From NCBI RefSeq assembly GCF_038561935.1, contig NZ_CP102770.1, positions 5,952,001 through 6,016,000 of the forward strand: a DNA stretch of 64,000 bases, in the 5' to 3' direction. The DNA comes from Myxococcus stipitatus (GTDB lineage Bacteria; Myxococcota; Myxococcia; Myxococcales; Myxococcaceae). The stretch's first letter is position 1. Every line of letters begins with the position of its first letter. The position numbers and the translations under genes were made by a program. The notes under the pieces are model-generated. The model had not been told where the DNA came from and made no database searches. It worked only from the letters and a program-made list of their open reading frames with translations. Below are positions 17,388-25,501 of this stretch, one piece after another.

Positions 17388-18590
17388 ATGTCCGTCTCGA
17401 AAGCCCACAACCACCCCACCCCCACCCCCAAGCCCAACCCGCCTCCCGTCAAGCCGCCCCCCGAGACGGGGCAGAACACAGCGCCGCCCAAGGCGCCTCC
17501 CAGCACGGGGCAGCAGCCGGTGGACACCTTCACGCCTTCGCCCACACCCGGGCCCTCCCCCAAGCCCCCTCCGCCGGGGAGCGACTCGCTCTCGGGAGGC
17601 GACATCCTGGACGGCCTCCAGACCGGGCTCGATGTCATCGGGTTCATTCCGGGGGTTGGAGAGATCGCCGACATCGCGAACGCGGGCGTCTCCGCCGCAC
17701 GCGGCAACTACCTGGAGGCGGGACTCTCACTGCTCTCGCTGGTCCCTGTCGTGGGAGACACGGTCGGCAAGGGAGCGAAGTACGCGCTCAAGGCCGCTGA
17801 CGCTGGCGCCGCCAAGAAGGCCCTGGATGGGCTCAAGTCCGCGGATATCGACGGCTTCTTCAAGAAGCTCTCGCAGAACCCGACGGTCGCCAGGTACCTC
17901 GAGCCCCTTCGCAAGGCGCTGGACACCGTGGTCGGCAAGCTGACGGAGATCGTCGAGAAGGCGGTGCCTCGTCCCGCCATGGCCGGCGCGGAGCCGCCTC
18001 GCACCCAGCCGAGGGAGACTGGCGGCAAGCCTTGGACCGGCGGCAAGGGCGGCTACAAGCAAGGAGACCACGTCTTCAACTCGGGATTGAAGAAGCTCGG
18101 GCTCGAGGCCCCCAAGAATCACCCCTTCCTCGCCAAGGCCCTGGACACCTTCAACGCGGGCCTGAAGCGGCTCGAGAGCACCGGCGCCTTCGACATCGTG
18201 GGTGACAAGACCGCGCTGTCGAAGGGCTCGAAGAAGAAGTTCAACCCGAACGAGACCGACGCGAACGCCGGCCAGTTCGGCCAGGCCCTCCAGGGCCTGC
18301 GGGACCAGTGGAGCCACCTGAGCAACGTGGTCGACAACCCCAAGAGCAGCGCGACCCAGCGCGCGGCGGCGGTCCGTGACACCGTCGCCGCGCTGGAGAC
18401 CCTTCGCAAGTCCTGCTTCGACTCCGAGACGGTGACCGCACTGAGCAAGGCCGGGGCGTTGGACCCCGCGCTCAAGCGAAAGATCGAATCGACCCAGCAG
18501 CAGCTCGGCACCCTCTTCGACGGGCTGATGGGCCAGGTGGAGAAACTGAAGCCTTCTTCCTTCGAGCTCGGAAAAGACCTCGCCGGGTGA
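17388..18590 (+). CDS. Polymorphic-toxin-like protein with pre-toxin module
   Basis: 400 residues, with AAGGAG seven bases before the ATG. The first ~65 residues are Pro/Thr-rich and disordered, with no signal peptide. Residues ~78-130 hold a Gly/Pro pattern (GLDVIGFIPGVGEIADIAN, then GNYLEAGLSLLSLVPVVGDT) that I know from the region just before the toxic domain in many polymorphic toxins. The C-terminal ~150 residues (from about NHPFLAKALDTFNAGL) are helical, charged and unfamiliar; I see no HNH, AHH or ADP-ribosyltransferase motif. No obvious immunity gene follows, because the next gene is convergent. A secreted or contact-delivered effector is an inference. Confidence 0.6.
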   Translation: MSVSKAHNHPTPTPKPNPPPVKPPPETGQNTAPPKAPPSTGQQPVDTFTPSPTPGPSPKPPPPGSDSLSGGDILDGLQTGLDVIGFIPGVGEIADIANAGVSAARGNYLEAGLSLLSLVPVVGDTVGKGAKYALKAADAGAAKKALDGLKSADIDGFFKKLSQNPTVARYLEPLRKALDTVVGKLTEIVEKAVPRPAMAGAEPPRTQPRETGGKPWTGGKGGYKQGDHVFNSGLKKLGLEAPKNHPFLAKALDTFNAGLKRLESTGAFDIVGDKTALSKGSKKKFNPNETDANAGQFGQALQGLRDQWSHLSNVVDNPKSSATQRAAAVRDTVAALETLRKSCFDSETVTALSKAGALDPALKRKIESTQQQLGTLFDGLMGQVEKLKPSSFELGKDLAG

Positions 18591-18603
18591 GCGACACCGT
18601 TGC

Positions 18604-20091
18604 TCAGGGAGCCTTGGGCACGAGCGGCCCAAGCTCCTCGAGGACCTTCGCCGCGCTCGCGTTCTTCGGATCCAACTCCAGCGCGCGGCGATAGCTCTCG
18701 GCGGCGAGCGCCTTGTCGCCTCTGGCGAGATACGCCTCGCCGAGGCTGTCGTGCGCATTCCCATCCTGGGGATACATCTCCACGTTGAGCTTGAAGAGCT
18801 CGATGGAATCCGCGAGCCGTCCCGCCTTCAGGAGCTGGTAGCCGAGCCGGTTCAGCTCGCCCGGGTTGAACCGGTACTCATCCGGCTTCGTCGCCTTGAG
18901 CGTGCGGTACGTGGCAACCGCCTCGGCGACGGTGCCCTTCGCGAGCGCCGTCATCACGGCCTCGGCGATGGAGCGGCGCGGCGCCTGCGGGTCGACGCCG
19001 TGCAGGATGCTCAGGATTCCGGACGCCAGCCCCTGCACGTTGGAGCCACGGACGTTCGACAGGACGATGACCGCCAGCTTCTTGTCCGGCGAACGCGCGA
19101 TGAGGGTGGAGAACCCCTCGACTCCGCCGCGATGACTCTGGAGGACGACCTCCGTCTTCCCATCATCCAGCTTGACCGGCTGCACCTCCCAGCCGAACGC
19201 ATAACCCTGGAGGCCCGGGGTGAACATCCGCTGCTTGAGCGCCGCTGGCAGCAGCGTGTCCGTTCGCAGCGCCCGGTCCCACCGGTACAGGTCCTCCACC
19301 GTCGAGTACAACCCACCCGCGGCGAACGGATGACTCATCTCGAGGTAGGCCGCGTTGCGGATGCCGTCGGGCATGGCGGCGTAACCACTCGCGCGCTTCG
19401 GGAGCACCTCCGCGCTCACGTCGTAGCCCGAGCTCTTCATCCCCACCGGGTCGAAGATGCGCTCCTGGACCGCCTGCGCATACGTCCTGCCCGTCACCCG
19501 CTCGATGATGCTCCCCAGCAGGTAGTAACCCGAGTTGCTGTACGCGTACTTCGTCCCCGGCTCGAACTCGAGGTCCCCACTGGCGAACTGTTTGATGAAC
19601 TCGGCGGCGGGGATGGGATTGCGCGCGGCCTTCGACCCGAAGTCCGGATGTGACGTGAAGTTGGGAATGCCCGAGGTGTGGTTCAAGAGGTGCGTCAGCG
19701 TGATGCGCGCCCCCGTGTCCTGGCGGTACTCCGGCAGGAGCTTGCCCAGCGAGTCCTCCAGCCCCAGCTTCCCCTCGGCCACCAGCTGCATGATGACCAT
19801 GGCGGTGAACTGCTTGGAGAGCGACGCGATGCGGAACTTCGTGTCCGGCGCGACAGGCACCCGCCACTCGAAGTTCGCGAGGCCATACGCCTTCTTCAGG
19901 ACGACGCCCTTCTCGTCCGCGACGAGCACCGCGCCGTTGAACTGGCGATACTCATGATATCGGGCGGCGAGCTTCTCGATGGACTCCCTCTTGCCCGCCG
20001 CCAGCGCCGGGGAGACCCCGAGCACCAGCGCCAGGCCCACCACCACTCGAACACCCAGCCACGCCCGCACCATGCGGCCCCTCGCCCTCAC
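18604..20091 (-). CDS. Beta-lactamase-family serine hydrolase with TPR tail (copy 2)
   Basis: 495 residues. Signal peptide with GVSPALAAGK cleavage region. Class C/AmpH-like fold: SLSK (Ser 90, Lys 93), YSN (184-186) and HRG (320-322) supply the active site. The C-terminal ~100 residues form TPR-like helices (NAHDSLGEAYLARGDKALAA). It may be a periplasmic or secreted D-Ala-D-Ala peptidase or esterase. The GTG start overlaps the stop of its paralogue (GTGA), with GAGGGG just upstream, so the two are co-translated. It is clearly a tandem duplicate of that gene, colinear from signal peptide to TPRs. Substrate unknown. Confidence 0.88.
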   Translation of the reverse strand: MRARGRMVRAWLGVRVVVGLALVLGVSPALAAGKRESIEKLAARYHEYRQFNGAVLVADEKGVVLKKAYGLANFEWRVPVAPDTKFRIASLSKQFTAMVIMQLVAEGKLGLEDSLGKLLPEYRQDTGARITLTHLLNHTSGIPNFTSHPDFGSKAARNPIPAAEFIKQFASGDLEFEPGTKYAYSNSGYYLLGSIIERVTGRTYAQAVQERIFDPVGMKSSGYDVSAEVLPKRASGYAAMPDGIRNAAYLEMSHPFAAGGLYSTVEDLYRWDRALRTDTLLPAALKQRMFTPGLQGYAFGWEVQPVKLDDGKTEVVLQSHRGGVEGFSTLIARSPDKKLAVIVLSNVRGSNVQGLASGILSILHGVDPQAPRRSIAEAVMTALAKGTVAEAVATYRTLKATKPDEYRFNPGELNRLGYQLLKAGRLADSIELFKLNVEMYPQDGNAHDSLGEAYLARGDKALAAESYRRALELDPKNASAAKVLEELGPLVPKAP

Positions 20092-21563
20092 GGAGTCCCC
20101 TCGCCCGCATTGGGAGACGCGAGCTCCTTGAGGACTCGCACCGCGTTGGCGTTGCCCGGGTCGAACTCCAGCGACCGGCGATAGCTCTCGATGGCCAGCG
20201 CCTTGTCCCCAAGAGCCAGGTACGCCTCCCCCAGGCTGTCGTGCACGTTCCCGTCCTTAGGGAACATCTCCACGTTGAGCTTGAAGATCTCGAGGGCATC
20301 CTCGAGCTGCTTCTTCCGCAGGAGCTGATAGCCGAAGCTGTTCAGCTCGCCCGGCGTGAGCTTGTACTCATCCGGCTTCCGCGCCCTGAGGGTCCGGTAC
20401 GTGGTGATGGCATCCGCGATGCTCCCCTTCGCGAGCGCCGCGGCCATGGGCTCGATGATGGACCTGCGAGCCGGCGTCGGCTGGACGCCCCGGAGGATGC
20501 TCCAGATGCCCGTCGCCAGTCCCTGCACGTTGGAGCGGGAGTTGTTCGACAGGAGGATGACGACCTCCTTCGTGTCCGGCGAACGCAGGATGATCGTGGA
20601 GAACCCTTCGATTCCACCCCCATGTCCCACGAGCTTGATGCCTGTCTTGCCATCACCCAGCTTCACGTCGTGGTGCTGCCATCCGAAGGCATAGCCGCTC
20701 AAACCCGGGGCAAACATCCGCTGCCGGTGCTCCGCCGACAGCAGCTTGTCCGTCGCGAGCGCGCGGTCCCACAGGTACAGGTCCTCCACCGTCGAGTACA
20801 GCGCCCCGGCCGCGGCCGGAATGCCCATGTCGATATACGGCGCATTGCGAATCCCGTCGGGCGTGGACTCGTAGCCGCTCGCGCGCTTCTCGATGATCTC
20901 CGCGCTCACGTCGTAGCCCGTGCTCTTCATCCCCAGCGGGTCGAAGATGCGCTCCTTGAGCGCTTGCGCATACGACTTGCCCGACACCCGCTCGATGATG
21001 ACACCCAGCAAGTAGTAGCCCGAGTTGTTGTAGGCGTACTTCGTCCCGGGCTCGAACTCGAGGTCACCACTGGCGTACTGCTTGATGAGCTCCGCGGAGG
21101 TGAGGGGGTTGCGAGCAATCTTCGATTCGAAGTCCGGGCGGTTGGTGAAGCTCGGGATGCCCGAGGTGTGGTTGAGGAGGTGCGTGAGCGTGATGCGCGA
21201 GCCCGTGTCCTGGCGGTACTCGGGAAGCATCTTGCTCAGCGGGTCATCCAGCCGCAGCTTGCCCTCGGCCACCAGCTGCATGATGGCCATGGACGTGAAC
21301 TGCTTGGTGATGGAACCCAGGCGGAACTTCGTGTCCGGGGTGGCGGGAATCCGCCACTCGAAGTTCGCCATCCCATAGCCCTTCTTGAGGATGACACCCT
21401 GGTCGTTCGCGACGAGCACCGTGCCGTTGAACTGCCGGTACTCGAGGTACTTGGACGCGAGCTTGTCAATCGACTCCTTCTTGCCCGCCGCCAGGGCCGG
21501 GGAGACCCCGAGCACCAGCGCCAGCCCCAACACGACTCGAACGTACATCCACCTCGGGCTCAT
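20088..21563 (-). CDS. Beta-lactamase-family serine hydrolase with TPR tail (copy 1)
   Basis: 491 residues from ATG 21563, chosen because GAGG lies about six bases upstream and the signal peptide (VVLGLALVLGVSPALAAGKK) then starts normally; ATGs at 21578 and 21608 are alternatives. The active-site set is SITK, YNN and HGG, matching serine beta-lactamase/DD-peptidase relatives. The C-terminus has TPR-like repeats (NVHDSLGEAYLALGDKALAI). It is colinear with copy 2, and many blocks, such as the signal peptide and TLTHLLNHTSGIP, are identical. The pair lies in the accessory block between the ccm halves. Confidence 0.88.
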   Translation of the reverse strand: MSPRWMYVRVVLGLALVLGVSPALAAGKKESIDKLASKYLEYRQFNGTVLVANDQGVILKKGYGMANFEWRIPATPDTKFRLGSITKQFTSMAIMQLVAEGKLRLDDPLSKMLPEYRQDTGSRITLTHLLNHTSGIPSFTNRPDFESKIARNPLTSAELIKQYASGDLEFEPGTKYAYNNSGYYLLGVIIERVSGKSYAQALKERIFDPLGMKSTGYDVSAEIIEKRASGYESTPDGIRNAPYIDMGIPAAAGALYSTVEDLYLWDRALATDKLLSAEHRQRMFAPGLSGYAFGWQHHDVKLGDGKTGIKLVGHGGGIEGFSTIILRSPDTKEVVILLSNNSRSNVQGLATGIWSILRGVQPTPARRSIIEPMAAALAKGSIADAITTYRTLRARKPDEYKLTPGELNSFGYQLLRKKQLEDALEIFKLNVEMFPKDGNVHDSLGEAYLALGDKALAIESYRRSLEFDPGNANAVRVLKELASPNAGEGTP

Positions 21564-21746
21564 GGAGTTCCTCGCCATCGCGGAGTCACACCTCCGGATT
21601 CTCGACACGAACGAGCAAGCAGCCGATTTCGCGGTGGAGGGTCGAACACCTACAGCCCGGGCGGCAAGGCGGGCGCCCGGCGCTCAGGTTTCGCTGTCCA
21701 ACACCGGCCCTGTAGCGCTAGGTAGGGACGGCTCCCGGGAGTTTCG

Positions 21747-22250
21747 ATGACCGCTGCCCTGCTGTCCCTGACCCTCGCCTTCGGCCTCGTCACCGGCCAG
21801 TTCGCGCCCCAGCAGGCCGCGAGCGACCCGCTCGCCCCGGAGCTGGAGGCGCGCGTCCAGAAGCTCGGCAAGACGCTGCGCTGCGCTGTCTGCCAGGGCC
21901 TCTCCATCTCCGACAGCCCCTCCTCCATGGCCCGCGCCCAGCTGGACATGGTCCGGGAGCTCGTCTCCGAGGGAAAGAACGACCAGGAGGTCGTCGAGTT
22001 CTTCGTCTCCCGCTACGGCGAGTGGGTCCTCCTGGAGCCCAAGGCGGAGGGCTTCAACTGGTTCGTCTGGCTGGGCCCCGTCGCCCTCCTCGTCGTGGGC
22101 GGCTTCGTCATCTGGCGACAGCTCCAGCACGGCCCCCCCACCGAGCCCGCCACCACCCAGGCCACCCCTTCCGCCCCTCCCACGGGCCCCTCCACGGCGG
22201 ATGACGCCGACCCCTACCTCCAGGCCGTGCGCCGGGAGCTGGAGCGCTAA
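21747..22250 (+). CDS. ccmH: Cytochrome c maturation protein CcmH (thiol-reducing subunit)
   Basis: 167 residues. Signal-like N-terminus, then the CcmH/CycL motif LRCAVCQGLSISDS (Cys 46 and 49), and a C-terminal membrane helix (WLGPVALLVVGGFVIW) with a variable Pro/Thr tail. It reduces apocytochrome CXXCH cysteines and works with CcmF/CcmI. GGGAG lies six bases before the ATG. It is followed after three bases by the ccmI-like gene. It is separated from ccmA-G by about 8 kb of accessory genes, so it needs its own promoter or long read-through. Confidence 0.93.
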   Translation: MTAALLSLTLAFGLVTGQFAPQQAASDPLAPELEARVQKLGKTLRCAVCQGLSISDSPSSMARAQLDMVRELVSEGKNDQEVVEFFVSRYGEWVLLEPKAEGFNWFVWLGPVALLVVGGFVIWRQLQHGPPTEPATTQATPSAPPTGPSTADDADPYLQAVRRELER

Positions 22251-22253
22251 GCC

Positions 22254-23216
22254 ATGCAGCCACAGCCGACCAACTGGCTCCCCGGAATCATCGTCCTCGC
22301 CGTCGCCTTCGTCGCCGCGGCGGCCTGGCTCCTCTTCATGCGCCGCAAGGGCGCACTCGCCGCCCCCGAGCCCAAGGACGGCGTGCTCGACGACCTCACC
22401 CAGCGCGCCCAGTCGCTCATCGACCAGCTCCGCACGCTCGAGGCCGACAAGCACAACCTCGCCGCGGAGCAGTACGCCGCCGAGAAGTCCCGCCTGGAGC
22501 GCGAGGCCGCTGGCGCCCTGCGCGCCAAGGACGAGCACCTGAAGCGCAAGGCCACCAGCGGGGACGCCCCCGCCCGTCAGGTCCAGGCCCCCGCCCCCAC
22601 CGGCTGGGCCGCGCGCAATCCCCAGCTCTCGGGCGCCCTCTGGGGCGCGGGCATCGTCCTGTTCTTCGGCGGCCTGGGCTACCTGCTCGTCTCCGAGCAG
22701 CAGACGCGCACCGACGGCCAGGAGGCCACCGGTCGCATGCCCCCCGGCGCCGCGGCGCAGCAGCCACAGCAGGGCGCCATGCAGATGCAGGAGGAAGCGG
22801 AGCTCACCGAGGCCCGCGCCCGCCTGGAGGCCAACCCGTCCGACCTCGAGTCCGCGTCCCTGCTCAGCCACGAGCTCATCCGTCGCCAGCAGTTCGAGGA
22901 GGCCGCGCTCGTGACGGCCAAGGCCCTGGCCGTGGACCCGTTCCACGTCGAGCTGCGCGTCCACCGCGGCGTCCTGCGCGCCACCCGCGGGGACATGGAG
23001 GGCGCCGAGGCCGAGCTGACCGAGCTGGTCAACACCTGGCCCGATGCCCAGGAAGCCCTCATCTTCCTCGGCAGCCTCGCGCTGCGCCGCGAGGACAAGG
23101 TCAAGGCGCTGGAGCACTTCGAGCGCTTCTCCGTCGAGGTGCCTCGCACCATGCAGCCCCCGCAGCTCGGACCGGCCATCGCCCAGCTCCGCGCTGAAAT
23201 CGGCAACGTCCCCTGA
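22254..23216 (+). CDS. ccmI: CcmI-like TPR membrane protein
   Basis: 320 residues. An N-terminal helix (WLPGIIVLAVAFVAAAAWLLF) is followed by a coiled-coil-like cytoplasmic segment and a second helix (ALWGAGIVLFFGGLGYLLV). The periplasmic C-terminal half is helical with TPR repeats, including VDPFHVELRVHRGVLRATRG. This two-helix-plus-TPR plan matches CcmI/CycH, which binds apocytochrome c C-termini and brings them to CcmFH. The start is three bases after ccmH. The call rests on topology and neighbours more than on residue motifs. Confidence 0.8.
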   Translation: MQPQPTNWLPGIIVLAVAFVAAAAWLLFMRRKGALAAPEPKDGVLDDLTQRAQSLIDQLRTLEADKHNLAAEQYAAEKSRLEREAAGALRAKDEHLKRKATSGDAPARQVQAPAPTGWAARNPQLSGALWGAGIVLFFGGLGYLLVSEQQTRTDGQEATGRMPPGAAAQQPQQGAMQMQEEAELTEARARLEANPSDLESASLLSHELIRRQQFEEAALVTAKALAVDPFHVELRVHRGVLRATRGDMEGAEAELTELVNTWPDAQEALIFLGSLALRREDKVKALEHFERFSVEVPRTMQPPQLGPAIAQLRAEIGNVP

Positions 23217-23291
23217 GACCCACCGGGACAGCTTCGATTTCGTGATAAACAGGGTTTGCCGTCCCCCTCTCCAGAAGTCCGGGAGCAACCC

Positions 23292-23573
23292 ATGTTCAAG
23301 CAGTCCGCGAAGCTGTCCTGTGTCGTCGCGCTGGTCCTGAGTGGTTGTGGAGGTCCGCCGCAGGAGCCGTCCCCTACCGAGGCGTCCGAGGTCGTCGAGT
23401 CGACCGAGCAGTCCCTGCTCTGGGCCTGTGGCGCCTCGCGTTCCTTCAGCCGCTACTGGTACGTGAACAACATCGAGGTGGGCCGCGAGGATTGTTATTG
23501 CGACGGCACCCTCTACAAGTTCGGCAAGCAGACGGGCCGCTACGAGCAGGTCCAGATCTCCTACTGCTACTGA
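23292..23573 (+). CDS. Short secreted lipoprotein, Cys-rich tail
   Basis: 93 residues from ATG 23292. The N-terminus is a lipoprotein signal with lipobox LSGC (LVLSGCGGPP). After a Ser/Glu linker (TEASEVVESTEQSLL) the mature part has four cysteines and many aromatics (SFSRYWYVNN, EDCYCDG, ISYCY), suggesting a small disulfide-stabilised surface peptide. No family is recognised. It lies between ccmI and the two-domain papain-like protein. An element upstream (23236-23257) resembles one upstream of that next gene. Confidence 0.65.
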   Translation: MFKQSAKLSCVVALVLSGCGGPPQEPSPTEASEVVESTEQSLLWACGASRSFSRYWYVNNIEVGREDCYCDGTLYKFGKQTGRYEQVQISYCY

Positions 23574-23671
23574 CGCTGAGCGAAGCACGCGCCCGCCGTT
23601 GATTTCACGATGAGCGACAGTGTTTCATGTCGGTCCGCGGTGTCTCGCACCGCGACCGAAGAGGGGGAAAC

Positions 23672-25351
23672 ATGTCGACACGTATCGCGAAGGACGCTTC
23701 GCCGGTGGCTTCCGCCGCGGCCGAGCAAGCCCGCCGTGCCGCGGAAGAAGCCGCCCGACGCGCCGCCGAGGAAGCCATGCGGCGCATGCAGGAAGAGCTC
23801 ACCCGGCTGGGCGCCCAGGCCGCGAGCCTCATGGCCCGGAAGCCCGATGCCTTCAAGTCGCTCCAGCCCGCGACGAAGAAGCCAGACCTCGCGACGGATG
23901 GCACCACGTCCGCGCCCGGCAGCACGCTGCTCACCGAGAACGCCCGCGACGGCCAGGTGAACTGCCTGGACGCGGTGGCGGACTTCCTGCGTCTGGCACC
24001 ACCCCACATCCGTGCGCGCTCGGAGGTCCTGTTCCTCGAGGACAACCGCCCGGGCGCCGAGGGGACCACGGGCCACGTCGTCATCCAGCAGGGCAACAAC
24101 ATCTACGACCCGACGACGCGCCAGTGGACGGAGTCGTCAGCCTACCTGAAGCAACATCCCGAGTACTCCGTGGCGGGCAAGGTGTCCGGGTCGACGGTGA
24201 ACACGATTCTCTCCGCGCCCCCAGGCCCTGAGCGACAGGCCGCGTTGCAGAAGGCGAACCTGCCACCGGGCCTCACGAACATGGTGGTGGCCGACTCGGG
24301 CTCCAACCTCCCCGTCCCGCCCTGGCTCGCGCAGAACGGCATGCCCCCCTGGATGGCGGGGGCCTGGCACCACCTGGACGCGACCACGCGGACGAGTGTC
24401 CTGAACGGCATCCAGAAGGGCTGGGCCCGCCACGTCGAGGAGATGGCGCCCGCGTGGATCAAGGATCCGTCCATCGCGCCGCCGCCGCTCACGGAGGACT
24501 GGGCCCAGCTCACGCCCGAGCAGCAGCGCGCCACGGCGGAGCAGACCTGGAACGCCATCGTCGCGGAGGAGATGCCCCTCTACTTCGGCGCGCTGCCCGA
24601 GAGCGGCGTCCGCGTGGAGTCCCCGCTCATCGCCACCACGCGCGGCTTTCCCTGGGGTGGCGGGGGCGAGGTGGGCGAGTGGAAGGCGAACCACGACGCG
24701 GGCCAGGACCCCATCGCCCAGTACCTGGACGTCGGCACCATCCTCAAGGGCGAGGGCCATGACTACACCCACGGCAACCTCTGCGGAGAGCTGTCCGCCA
24801 TGTCCGTGATGGGGCTGGGCATCGTGGATGGACTCACCCGCTTCGCGGGGCTCGGCACCGAGTATCAGGCCATCCTCGCCAACGGTGAGCGGCTGACGAA
24901 CGCCACGAACCTGGAGACCTTCCTCGTCAGCCAGGGGTGGAACATCGTCGGACAACAGCCGGGCTTCGAGAACACCCCGGCGATGAAGGACCTCGACGGC
25001 AACTTCAGCGCCACCGACACCTACAAGAACAACCACGCCAAGGACCCCACGCCCCAGGCCGTCCAGGGCATCCTCGACAACGGCGGCTCGCTCCTGGTCC
25101 TCGTCAACATCGACGGCGCGGACAACGGGATGCTCGAGCCCGTGGGGACCTCGACCCAGGACATCACCCACTGGGCCAGCGTGGTGGATGTCACCGAGAA
25201 CGCCCAAGGACAGACCTACGTGCGGGTCTACAATCCCTATCAGAATCGCAAAGAGGTCTACTCCTGGGCGGACTTCAAGGCGGCTTGGAACAGCCCCGCG
25301 GAGTCTGGCTTCACCTACGTCGCCGCGATGCCTCCTGGCACCGCGCGCTGA
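23672..25351 (+). CDS. Protein with two papain-like (Cys-His) domains, effector-like
   Basis: 559 residues; ATG 23672 is preceded by GAGGGGGAAAC. Residues 1-45 form an Ala/Arg/Glu-rich amphipathic helix, with no signal peptide. Domain 1 (~90-155): Cys 98 in VNCLDAVADFL, His 135 in TGHVVIQQ, Asp 146 in NNIYDPTT. Domain 2 (~355-545): Cys 371 in NLCGELSAMS, His 500 in ITHWASVVDV, Asn 521 in YNPYQN. The Cys-His-Asn/Asp order fits papain/C39-like peptidases or transglutaminases. The link between them is Trp/Pro-rich. It could be a toxin, a deamidase or a crosslinking enzyme. The domain calls are by eye and unverified. Confidence 0.6.
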   Translation: MSTRIAKDASPVASAAAEQARRAAEEAARRAAEEAMRRMQEELTRLGAQAASLMARKPDAFKSLQPATKKPDLATDGTTSAPGSTLLTENARDGQVNCLDAVADFLRLAPPHIRARSEVLFLEDNRPGAEGTTGHVVIQQGNNIYDPTTRQWTESSAYLKQHPEYSVAGKVSGSTVNTILSAPPGPERQAALQKANLPPGLTNMVVADSGSNLPVPPWLAQNGMPPWMAGAWHHLDATTRTSVLNGIQKGWARHVEEMAPAWIKDPSIAPPPLTEDWAQLTPEQQRATAEQTWNAIVAEEMPLYFGALPESGVRVESPLIATTRGFPWGGGGEVGEWKANHDAGQDPIAQYLDVGTILKGEGHDYTHGNLCGELSAMSVMGLGIVDGLTRFAGLGTEYQAILANGERLTNATNLETFLVSQGWNIVGQQPGFENTPAMKDLDGNFSATDTYKNNHAKDPTPQAVQGILDNGGSLLVLVNIDGADNGMLEPVGTSTQDITHWASVVDVTENAQGQTYVRVYNPYQNRKEVYSWADFKAAWNSPAESGFTYVAAMPPGTAR

Positions 25352-25501
25352 GCCCCTGACAGCCGAGAACCGGGGCCACGTCCCGGGGAAGCTCAGTTCA
25401 TCCCAATCCTGGGACAACTGAACCCACCTCGTGTCGCAACTCCGGTTTTTCACACCTTTCTGTGTGCACGAGACTGTGTGCGGCGTTAGTCAGCGCGAAC
25501 C

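Noticed and set aside
21684..23588. 634-codon minus-strand frame across ccmH and ccmI
   Set aside because: Leu/Gly/Arg-rich antisense shadow; the plus strand carries clear CcmH motifs and good start sites.
25460..25481. Direct repeat CTGTGTGC, 14 bases apart, before the monohaem lipoprotein gene
   Set aside because: Two eight-base copies near a start codon, but without a third copy or a promoter context there is little to support an operator.
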